Source: Oscillospiraceae bacterium
Lineage (GTDB): Bacteria > Bacillota > Clostridia > Oscillospirales > Ruminococcaceae
Reading direction: 5' to 3'
Length of the DNA stretch: 5,965 bases
Assembly (NCBI GenBank): GCA_017544185.1
Contig: JAFYEQ010000317.1
Span: 1-5,965, forward strand
The notes beneath the pieces are model-generated. The model was given only the letters and a program-made list of their open reading frames with translations, had not been told where the DNA came from and did not search any database. A program made the position numbers and the translations under genes. Numbering within the stretch: position 1 is the stretch's first letter; each line of letters starts with the position of its first letter. Positions 1 to 5,928 of this stretch are shown piece by piece.

Positions 1-623
1 CCTCGCGTAAGAAGCCTCCCAAGGTGAAGTCTGCCGAGGCAGATCTGGTGCCCGAGGTAGACAGGACCGAGAAGAGGCCTAAGCTCAAAAAGGCAAAGAC
101 TGAGCTCTCAGACGAGGTGACCGAGCTCTCCGATGAGGAGATGCAGATCGCCGCAGAGAGCCTGAAGGATATGGAGGCACCTGCCGCAGTGGTCAACGAG
201 GTAGAGGAGATCTCCGGAGATCCCGACACCCTCCCCGATCTGGTACAGAACGCAGATGCCCTGCAGGAGATCGAGCTCCCCGATACCACCGAAGATATCG
301 AGGACGTGGCTCCCGTATATCAGGATACCTCGAGCTACGATATCCCCGATATCAGCGAGCCTGTGTTCACGCCTGCCGAGCCGGAGCCAGTGGCAGTATC
401 CGAGCCCGAGCCCGAGCCGGTGGCTGCAGTAGAGCCTGAGCCTGCTCCCGAGCCCGTGGCTGAGCCCGCGCCTGCACCGGTACGCAGCGCTGCCCGCGTA
501 CATACAGGTGCTCTTGCATCCTTTGAGATCGCCGTGGAAGCGCTCAACGAGCGCCGCCTGAACGGTGAGATCACCGATGAGGAGTATATCGCACAGAGAA
601 AGATGCTCGTAGCATCGCTGTGA
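1..623 (+). CDS. Acidic Pro/Glu-rich protein with SHOCT-like C-terminus (5' truncated)
   Basis: The frame is open from the left edge (first full codon at 3), so the true start lies upstream; a GTG at 24 is not a convincing start because no ribosome binding site precedes it. About 206 residues are visible. Residues below are numbered from that GTG. The protein begins with a Lys-rich stretch, then a TELSDE motif occurring twice (about 27-38), then a long acidic, probably disordered region. Residues 113-153 are a low-complexity linker built on the unit EPEPVA. The last 30 residues (LNGEITDEEYIAQRKML) resemble the SHOCT short C-terminal domain, which usually ends oligomeric or membrane-linked bacterial proteins and has the pattern L..G.I(T/S)..E(F/Y)...K..LL. 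No signal peptide or membrane segment is visible in this part. The hairpin at 657-684 follows the stop closely. The function of the whole protein cannot be told from this fragment. I am confident the frame is coding and only moderately confident in the SHOCT resemblance. Confidence 0.85.
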   Translation, partial: SRKKPPKVKSAEADLVPEVDRTEKRPKLKKAKTELSDEVTELSDEEMQIAAESLKDMEAPAAVVNEVEEISGDPDTLPDLVQNADALQEIELPDTTEDIEDVAPVYQDTSSYDIPDISEPVFTPAEPEPVAVSEPEPEPVAAVEPEPAPEPVAEPAPAPVRSAARVHTGALASFEIAVEALNERRLNGEITDEEYIAQRKMLVASL

Positions 624-656
624 TCGGTCAAAATATAAGACATAATGACATGACAT

Positions 657-694
657 CCGCGCCGTTCGTATGAGATCGGCGCGGTATTTATTCT
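657..694 (+). terminator. Intrinsic terminator after the first gene
   Basis: A perfect 8-bp GC-rich stem, CCGCGCCG (657-664) with CGGCGCGG (677-684), encloses a 12-nt loop and is followed by the T-rich tail TATTTATTCT. It lies 33 bases after the stop codon at 621-623. Its form and position fit a rho-independent terminator that separates the first gene from the unit starting at 775. Confidence 0.75.
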
Positions 695-774
695 ATGGAT
701 ATTTCATATTTCATTGACTGCTTTTAGGCAAAATGATAACATGATGCCATAAATATAAAGTATGTTTGTGAGTA

Positions 775-803
775 TTGACAAATGATACCATTTGTGATAC
801 AAT
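775..803 (+). promoter_or_regulatory. Sigma-A (sigma-70 type) promoter for the paralogue pair
   Basis: A perfect -35 TTGACA (775-780) and a -10 TACAAT (798-803, one base from consensus) are separated by exactly 17 bases. TG at 795-796, one base before the -10, adds an extended -10 element. Transcription should begin near 809-811, giving a leader of about 43 bases before the start codon. This is the only strong promoter seen upstream of either large gene, so it probably drives both. The strength is inferred from consensus match only. Confidence 0.85.
778..795 (+). promoter_or_regulatory. Inverted repeat in the promoter spacer, candidate operator
   Basis: ACAAATG (778-784) and CATTTGT (789-795) form a perfect 7-bp inverted repeat around ATAC. 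It lies between the -35 and -10 and overlaps the last bases of the -35. A dimeric repressor bound here would block RNA polymerase. A related sequence, AAATGATAACAT (731-742), matches AAATGATACCAT (780-791) at 11 of 12 positions and could be a second site. No regulator gene is visible, so the role is inference; an RNA hairpin role is unlikely because the repeat lies upstream of the predicted transcript start. Confidence 0.4.
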
Positions 804-812
804 AATGTTCGG

Positions 813-838
813 ATCAAAGGGCGGTATGCCCTTATGAT
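813..838 (+). promoter_or_regulatory. 5' leader hairpin just before the ribosome binding site
   Basis: AAGGGC (817-822) pairs with GCCCTT (828-833) around a 5-base loop. ATCA (813-816) and TGAT (835-838) extend the stem past one bulged A (834). The structure begins a few bases after the predicted transcript start and ends five bases before the Shine-Dalgarno sequence. A 5'-terminal stem can protect an mRNA from decay or modulate ribosome access; which applies here cannot be told from the sequence. Confidence 0.45.
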
Positions 839-843
839 ATGAG

Positions 844-848
844 AGGAG
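844..848 (+). promoter_or_regulatory. Ribosome binding site AGGAG and choice of start codon
   Basis: AGGAG lies 4 bases before ATG 853 and 7 bases before the adjacent ATG 856. The second spacing is closer to the optimum, so the protein may really begin one codon later. The second paralogue has the same ATG-ATG arrangement. The choice does not affect the mature protein, since the signal peptide is removed. Confidence 0.7.
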
Positions 849-852
849 AGAT

Positions 853-3615
853 ATGATGAAGAAAAGAAGACTTTCCGCAGTACTGGCGGCAGTCATGTGC
901 CTGTCGGTGATGACGCCTGCATATGCGGATGAGATCGGGGAGGAGCCTGATGACAGCGCACCGGTCATCGAGGATGCGGCCGTTGTCGAGGAAGCTGCGA
1001 CCAACGATCCTGCGGACGATGCGGCAGCCGATGAGGCTGTGGATGCGCTTGATGATGCACCCGATGTAACAACACCTACAGCGGCAGCATCCGCGGCTAC
1101 TGCGCCCGATATGACCCTTGATGAGGCCATAGCGCGTGTGCGTGAGATGGAGGCGGAGACAGATCCTCAGCCATTCAAGGGTAGGGAAATATCCGACGAG
1201 GATATGGAATGCCTGAGGCGCGTGGTGAACTACCAGAACACCGGCACTGATATGTACGCCGAAGACGGGGAGCTGTACACCGATGCGTTTGAGGCGTATG
1301 CGGGCACGACACATATCAAGCCCGAGGGCTCCAGCGACTTCTATTATGATCAGATGAGCGACCGTTTCAAGCAGGCACATGATATGTGCGTGGCTAAGCT
1401 GGAAGAATTTGCAACGAGCAACAGGACGCTCGATAATACGTACTGTATCGCCGTGATAGATCTCCCCGGCACAGGATGGACAAAGGGCAGAGCGTTGGGG
1501 ATAGGCAACGAAGTCCTTATTTCCAATCCTCAGTATTGGTTCCAAGATGTGGGGTTTAGATGGAGTGTAAATGATGAAGATACTACCGCAAGATTGGCTT
1601 TTTATGCCCTTGATGTGGCAAAAACTCCCTCAGCTAGAAAAACTATCAATAATAAGATCAAAAATAAGACAATGGCATGGCTCGGTGCTGTTGAAGATCT
1701 ACCCAATGACAGACTGAAAACGGAAAAGCTGGCCGAGCTCATGGGTAAAGATATCATCTACGATCCTGTCGTAGCAGATACCGGAGAATCCGAAAAACCT
1801 TATCCGTATACTATGTATGGCGTATACTGCACCGATACAGCAGTCTGTGAGGGATATGCACTGGCTATGCAGTATGTGTGCACACTTGCAGGGATAGACT
1901 GTATCCATATGTTGTCACTTAGCGGAGATCATTCTTGGAATAGAGTCAAGCTTGACGGAGAATGGTATGAATTTGATGCTACTTGGTACGATCAGGACGT
2001 TGATGAGGGGGGCAGTGACCCACAAATGTGGCTCAATGTGTCCACCGAATATATGCTCAGCAATGATTCTCAGTCGGCACATATCCCCGATCATCATCTC
2101 TATGAGATCCCGTTCGACGGCAAGCCCATAGTACTGCCAGAATGTGCTGCTCATACGAGCCCGCGTACGCCCGATGTGGAGGTGACCTATGAGGACGGCA
2201 AGGCGATACTGTCCTGCAGCGATGTCGGCAGCGACAATAATACAGGCAGTGCAGAGGGCTACTACTGGTGGCTGTATGAGGAAGTTGAAGAAGAGCCCGA
2301 AGAAGAGGTCGAAGAAGTAGTAATTGAAGAAGTCGATAAATTTGAACGAGATAATGAAGATCTGGAAGAAGAAATAATAGAAGAAGAGATCAAAAAAAGT
2401 GGCTTTGTTTGCAAAAATTGGGTAGAAGGCACGGAGATCGCTCTCACAGCCGAAGACTTGGGCGGCGAAAAGGGCGACGTGGTCGTATACTACGGTAATG
2501 AAAATTATAGGGCTACGGACAAAGATATCCTTCATATCGATCTCGGCCATGTACATACCTATGATGAAAAGGGTGAATGGGTATGGGAGCTGGATGATAA
2601 TGGGAGACCCGAAAGTGCCGGCGTGACAGTACAGTGTACGGACTGCGGCCATACCGTCTACGGAAATGCGACCCTGACCGATGAGGGCGCATACATCCTC
2701 GCTACCGCAGAGATAGAGGGCAAAACATATACCGACAAGTGGTCCTTCGCTCCCGCTAAGCCTACCACCGTCATAAAGACAGCCTTCGGCGGACGCACCG
2801 TCACCCTCAACTGCACGGACACCGATGCCGAGATCTACTATCAGTTCGGCTCGTCTAACATCACCACCGACTGCGCTCATGTCAAGGCAGGTCAGACCAT
2901 ATTCCTGGATGAACCCATGACCGGCACCAAGGCCGCTATGTACTTCAAGGCCTACAGGAACGGCCTGTGGTCGCCGCTGGGCAAGTGGGGAGTGCTGAAC
3001 GTAAAGATCGCACAGCCTCTGATGAAGGCTAAGGGCAATTCAAACACCGAGCTCTTCTTCGTATACACGCAGACCAAGAACAGCTATATCGTATACACCC
3101 TTGATGGCACTGTACCCGCTATCGAAGAGGGCACACAGAAGTTGAAGGTGAAGAACGGCAATATCATATGGGGCACACAGAGCTACGTGACTATCCCCAA
3201 GGGGTGTACCTTCAAGGCTATCGCCATCCGCTGCGGTCTGGTCACCAGTGAAGTGATCACATACCAGAACGGAAAGGCTACGCCCAAGATACCCGATCCT
3301 ACCAAGTATGGCTTTACTAATGCAAAGACAGATAAGGCATTCGCAGAATTCAAGGACTACATGTATATAGCAAAGGCGACAAAAGCCAACAAAACTCAGG
3401 CGACAAGTGCGCTGAACTCCTACATAAATACCGTGAAGAAGGCAGGCTTCACTGTGAAGATGACTCAGGATCTCACATACTACAGTGAGAGAGGAGTATA
3501 CTATAACACATTTACGATCCACTATAACGGCAAGCAGGTAGCCATGATGATGGGTATGATGGCCCCCTCAAATTCGGGGTGGGAGCTGTGTGTGGTCATA
3601 AACGAAAAAATATGA
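853..3615 (+). CDS. Secreted multidomain transglutaminase-like protein, first paralogue (920 aa)
   Basis: The signal peptide (about 1-25: MMKKRR, hydrophobic core, AYA before DE) directs export. An Asp/Glu/Ala-rich linker follows (26-85), then a region conserved with the downstream paralogue (about 86-300). The transglutaminase-like core (PF01841 type) lies at about 320-380 with the triad Cys332 (AVCEGYA), His360 (DHSWNRV) and Asp375 (FDATW). A Fn3-like module follows (about 439-563), interrupted by a Glu-rich insertion at about 478-513. Next comes a surface module (about 566-632) with HVHTY, C595-x-x-C598 and GKTYTD, then two chitobiase/hexosaminidase C-terminal-like modules (about 633-803, the second with YTLDGT). 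The last approximately 105 residues are not recognised. No LPXTG, SLH or dockerin anchor is seen, so the protein is probably released or held non-covalently. An intact triad supports a cysteine-dependent activity, either peptidase or transamidase; the substrate is unknown. It is probably co-transcribed with the paralogue 58 bases downstream. Confidence 0.92.
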   Translation: MMKKRRLSAVLAAVMCLSVMTPAYADEIGEEPDDSAPVIEDAAVVEEAATNDPADDAAADEAVDALDDAPDVTTPTAAASAATAPDMTLDEAIARVREMEAETDPQPFKGREISDEDMECLRRVVNYQNTGTDMYAEDGELYTDAFEAYAGTTHIKPEGSSDFYYDQMSDRFKQAHDMCVAKLEEFATSNRTLDNTYCIAVIDLPGTGWTKGRALGIGNEVLISNPQYWFQDVGFRWSVNDEDTTARLAFYALDVAKTPSARKTINNKIKNKTMAWLGAVEDLPNDRLKTEKLAELMGKDIIYDPVVADTGESEKPYPYTMYGVYCTDTAVCEGYALAMQYVCTLAGIDCIHMLSLSGDHSWNRVKLDGEWYEFDATWYDQDVDEGGSDPQMWLNVSTEYMLSNDSQSAHIPDHHLYEIPFDGKPIVLPECAAHTSPRTPDVEVTYEDGKAILSCSDVGSDNNTGSAEGYYWWLYEEVEEEPEEEVEEVVIEEVDKFERDNEDLEEEIIEEEIKKSGFVCKNWVEGTEIALTAEDLGGEKGDVVVYYGNENYRATDKDILHIDLGHVHTYDEKGEWVWELDDNGRPESAGVTVQCTDCGHTVYGNATLTDEGAYILATAEIEGKTYTDKWSFAPAKPTTVIKTAFGGRTVTLNCTDTDAEIYYQFGSSNITTDCAHVKAGQTIFLDEPMTGTKAAMYFKAYRNGLWSPLGKWGVLNVKIAQPLMKAKGNSNTELFFVYTQTKNSYIVYTLDGTVPAIEEGTQKLKVKNGNIIWGTQSYVTIPKGCTFKAIAIRCGLVTSEVITYQNGKATPKIPDPTKYGFTNAKTDKAFAEFKDYMYIAKATKANKTQATSALNSYINTVKKAGFTVKMTQDLTYYSERGVYYNTFTIHYNGKQVAMMMGMMAPSNSGWELCVVINEKI
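2284..2391 (+). other. In-frame Glu-rich insertion in the first paralogue
   Basis: Compared with the second paralogue, about 36 extra residues (478-513) sit in the Fn3-like module. They lie between YWWLYEE and KKSGFVCKNWVEGT, which align to DVYLHDT and EKNAYDLIDSITGT of the second protein without gaps. Residues 476-512 contain 20 Glu encoded by 16 GAA and 4 GAG, unlike the GAG preference of the first gene in the window. GC in 2341-2400 is 17 of 60 by count. The tract looks like a charged helix or coiled coil on a surface loop. Its exact borders are uncertain by a few residues. Confidence 0.6.
2719..3255 (+). repeat. Conserved 3' module block, copy 1 (partner at 5285-5824)
   Basis: This stretch encodes residues 623-801 of the first paralogue, the two chitobiase-C-terminal-like modules, and is highly similar in DNA to 5285-5824. 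Identical runs include 47 bases (2830-2876 with 5396-5442) and 34 bases (3062-3095 with 5631-5664). There is one net codon of length difference. Similarity stops sharply after the codons for GLVTS(E/D)V. Confidence 0.85.
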
Positions 3616-3617
3616 AC

Positions 3618-3652
3618 ATAAGGGGCTGATATAGCTTGTATCAGCCCCTTAT
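3618..3652 (+). promoter_or_regulatory. Strong intercistronic hairpin between the paralogues
   Basis: A perfect 14-bp stem, ATAAGGGGCTGATA (3618-3631) with TATCAGCCCCTTAT (3639-3652), encloses the 7-base loop TAGCTTG. No T-tract follows on the + strand (the next bases are CATGACAT), so it is not a classic intrinsic terminator. It lies 2 bases after the first paralogue's stop and 11 bases before the second paralogue's ribosome binding site. Likely roles are 3'-end protection of the upstream message, partial termination, or tuning of the downstream gene. The sequence alone cannot separate these. Confidence 0.7.
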
Positions 3653-3663
3653 CATGACATAAA

Positions 3664-3668
3664 AGGAG
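3664..3668 (+). promoter_or_regulatory. Ribosome binding site of the second paralogue
   Basis: AGGAG lies 5 bases before ATG 3674 and 8 bases before ATG 3677. As in the first paralogue, either of two adjacent ATG codons could be used. The stretch from the end of the hairpin through the start codons resembles that of the first paralogue, so this leader appears to have been duplicated along with the gene. Confidence 0.7.
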
Positions 3669-3673
3669 CTATT

Positions 3674-5878
3674 ATGATGAAAAGAACACTATCCGCAGTA
3701 CTATCCGCGATCATGTGCCTGTCGGTAACTATGCCCGTATATGCGGACGAGACCTCGCCAGAGCCCGAGACTGCGCCGGATGTGGCAACTCCTGCAGCGA
3801 CAGCCGCGTCCGCGGTCACCGCGGCCGATATGACCCTCGATGAGGCCATAGCGCGTGTCCATGAGCTGGAAGCTGCTATGGACCACAGGCCCTTTGCAAA
3901 GAACGAGATATCCGATGAGGATATGGAGATCCTCAGGCGCGTAGTCAACTACCAGTACACCGGCACGGACATGAACGCCGAGGACGGGGAGCTGTACACC
4001 GATGCATTCACGGCATATAAGAGCATAGAGCATATCAAGCCCGAGGGCTCCACGGACTACTTCTACGATCAGGCGCCGGACTACTACAAAAAGGCGTATG
4101 ATGTGTGTATCGCACAGATAGAGAGCTTCGCAGCGAGCAATGTGACGTTGGATGAGACGCTTTGCTTCGCTGTCGTGGATCTTCCCGGCACTGGCTGGAC
4201 AAAGGATACTGTCGATGGCCTCTGGCAGATGGTATGCTTTTCAAACCCGCAGTACTTTTTCCTGAACCCCGATATCAATGTCAATAGTGACGCGGATGCC
4301 GAAGGACACGGCGTGGTGTGCTTCTATGCACTTGATGTCGCAAAGACACCGTCCGACAGACAGAATATCGCGAACGCCATCGTCACCAAGGCGACTGGAT
4401 TCGTTGATCAGGTCGCATCGCTCCCGAATGATAGGATGAAGTCGAAGAAGCTGGGCGATCTCCTTAGTGAAGGACTGATCTATGATCCGGAGGGCATGAA
4501 TGCTAAGACGGACTATCCCTTTACAATATATGGTGCGTTCTGTACGGATACGGCAGTATGTCAAGGATATGCCTTCGCTATGCAGTATCTTTACGACCGT
4601 GCCGGGATAGAGTCAGTGATAGTGCTTAGCACTACACACGCATGGAACAGGGCCAAGCTGGACGGCGTATGGTACGAGAACGATGTCACATGGTACGATC
4701 AGTTCGCGGATCTGAGATTGGATGATCCCGAGAAGTGGCTGAGCATATCAACGGCATATCTGCGGAGCTGCGATAGCAGCAATGCTCATGATATCGATAC
4801 GATGTATTACGGCCTTCCTACAGAGATGATGCCTTTGCCCGAATGTGACCATACCACAGCATACATGCCCTTTGTCAACGTGGGATATGAGCACGGCAAG
4901 GCCGTACTGTCGTGGGCTGACATCGGCGCAGAGCATTATGATGTGTATCTGCACGATACCGAGAAGAATGCATACGATCTTATCGACAGCATCACAGGCA
5001 CCTCCTATGACGTGACATTCGATACTACCGGCGGGTACGCCTGGGCAGATATGCTGGTCATGAGCGACGGAGTGCTCAGATATGTAGATGGTGATGCTGT
5101 ATTTATCGATATGGCTAAGGCACATACCTTAGAGGATCCCGTATGGGAATGGAGCACGGATGATCAGGGCCACCCGGTGTCTGCCACGGCAGTGATGTAC
5201 TGCACCGAATGCGAACTCAGCATCGCGTATGACGCAACGCTCACAAGGGAGGGCAAATACGTCATCGCCAGTGTGGAGGTAGACGGCAAAACATATACCG
5301 ATAAGCAGTTCTATGCTCCCGCTAAGCCTACAGTCCAGATAAAGACTGCCTTTGGCGGACGCACCGTACAACTGAACTGTGTTGACACCGATGCAGAGAT
5401 CTACTATCAGTTCGGCTCGTCTAACATCACCACCGACTGCGCCCATGTCAAGGCAGGGGAGACCATATTTCTGGATGAGCCCATGACGGGAAATAAGGCT
5501 GCTATGTACTTCAAGGCGTATAAGGACGGCAAATGGTCGGAGCTCGGAAAGTGGGGCGTTCTCAACGTGCAGATCGCGCAGCCCCTCATCAAGCTGCGCG
5601 GCGGCAATAAGTTCAAGGGCAGCTTCAAGATATACACGCAGACCAAGAACAGCTATATCGTATATACCCTCGACGGCAGCACACCATCCATAGAAGAGGG
5701 CACACAGAAGCTGAAGGTGAAGAACGGCAAGCTGATATGGAGCACGCAGGGTGAGATCACCGTTCCCTACGGCAAGACAGTCAAGGCGATAGCTGTACGC
5801 TGTGGTCTGGTCACCAGTGATGTGAGGCTCAATCCCATATTTTGTGTAAACGCAAAACAGTGCATTTTGAAAACATAG
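3674..5878 (+). CDS. Secreted multidomain transglutaminase-like protein, second paralogue (734 aa)
   Basis: A signal peptide (1-24, ending VYA before DE) is followed by a shorter Pro/Ala/Thr linker (25-50) than in the first paralogue. The conserved N-terminal region (about 51-270) contains shared motifs such as MTLDEAIARV, AEDGELYTDAF and DLPGTGWTK. The transglutaminase-like core (about 285-342) keeps the triad Cys296 (AVCQGYA), His322 (THAWNRA) and Asp337 (NDVTW). An uninterrupted Fn3-like module (about 400-480) follows, then the surface module with C510-x-x-C513 and GKTYTD. Two chitobiase-C-terminal-like modules occupy about 548-717. The protein then ends with a 17-residue tail (718-734) unrelated to the first paralogue, so it lacks that protein's final 105-residue region. 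No wall anchor is seen. It is likely expressed by readthrough from the upstream gene, since no good promoter fits in the 58-base gap. An extracellular cysteine-dependent activity is inferred from the intact triad; the substrate is unknown. Confidence 0.92.
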   Translation: MMKRTLSAVLSAIMCLSVTMPVYADETSPEPETAPDVATPAATAASAVTAADMTLDEAIARVHELEAAMDHRPFAKNEISDEDMEILRRVVNYQYTGTDMNAEDGELYTDAFTAYKSIEHIKPEGSTDYFYDQAPDYYKKAYDVCIAQIESFAASNVTLDETLCFAVVDLPGTGWTKDTVDGLWQMVCFSNPQYFFLNPDINVNSDADAEGHGVVCFYALDVAKTPSDRQNIANAIVTKATGFVDQVASLPNDRMKSKKLGDLLSEGLIYDPEGMNAKTDYPFTIYGAFCTDTAVCQGYAFAMQYLYDRAGIESVIVLSTTHAWNRAKLDGVWYENDVTWYDQFADLRLDDPEKWLSISTAYLRSCDSSNAHDIDTMYYGLPTEMMPLPECDHTTAYMPFVNVGYEHGKAVLSWADIGAEHYDVYLHDTEKNAYDLIDSITGTSYDVTFDTTGGYAWADMLVMSDGVLRYVDGDAVFIDMAKAHTLEDPVWEWSTDDQGHPVSATAVMYCTECELSIAYDATLTREGKYVIASVEVDGKTYTDKQFYAPAKPTVQIKTAFGGRTVQLNCVDTDAEIYYQFGSSNITTDCAHVKAGETIFLDEPMTGNKAAMYFKAYKDGKWSELGKWGVLNVQIAQPLIKLRGGNKFKGSFKIYTQTKNSYIVYTLDGSTPSIEEGTQKLKVKNGKLIWSTQGEITVPYGKTVKAIAVRCGLVTSDVRLNPIFCVNAKQCILKT
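5285..5824 (+). repeat. Conserved 3' module block, copy 2 (partner at 2719-3255)
   Basis: This stretch encodes residues 538-717 of the second paralogue and matches 2719-3255 closely in DNA, including the 47-base and 34-base identical runs. The sequence from 5825 onward has no counterpart in the first paralogue, so the right border of the duplication, or of a later replacement, is at about 5824. Confidence 0.85.
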
Positions 5879-5886
5879 ATCATTAT

Positions 5887-5928
5887 GATGAGACCGGCCA
5901 AAACAAATGTCGGTCTTATCTGCATTTT
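5887..5928 (+). terminator. Probable terminator of the second paralogue
   Basis: GATGAGACCG (5887-5896) pairs with CGGTCTTATC (5911-5920), ten pairs including one G-T wobble, around a 14-base loop. The tail TGCATTTT is only moderately T-rich, so termination may be incomplete. The hairpin starts 8 bases after the stop codon, the expected place for a terminator. Its tail overlaps the -10 element of a promoter on the opposite strand. Confidence 0.55.

Noticed and set aside
209..222. Perfect 14-bp palindrome GATCTCCGGAGATC
   Set aside because: It lies inside a coding region, encodes part of the E-I-S-G-D stretch, and has no promoter or gene boundary near it. Chance is enough to explain it.
853..930. 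Lipoprotein signal (Cys in VMCLSV) for the two exported proteins
   Set aside because: The residues before Cys do not fit a lipobox (L-[AS]-[GA]-C), and a good signal peptidase I site (AYA or VYA before DE) follows.
832..1545. Long open frame on the - strand opposite the first paralogue
   Set aside because: It lies opposite a gene with a signal peptide, promoter and conserved paralogue. Its translation is rich in Cys, His, Arg and Ile with no domain pattern, as expected of an antisense shadow.
1915..2880. 321-codon open frame on the - strand, with Phe-rich hydrophobic stretches
   Set aside because: The Phe-rich part is the complement of the GAA-rich Glu tract (GAA reads TTC), which also removes stop codons. 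No ribosome binding site or promoter was seen.
3593..3622. Possible separate promoter for the second paralogue (TGGTCA ... CATAAG)
   Set aside because: Both boxes match consensus at only four of six positions, and the -10 would overlap the hairpin stem. Readthrough from the upstream gene is the simpler explanation.
5767..5883. Small - strand frame downstream of the leftward promoter (ATG at 5883, about 38 codons)
   Set aside because: No Shine-Dalgarno precedes the ATG and most of the frame is antisense to conserved coding sequence of the second paralogue, so I treat any transcript as non-coding.
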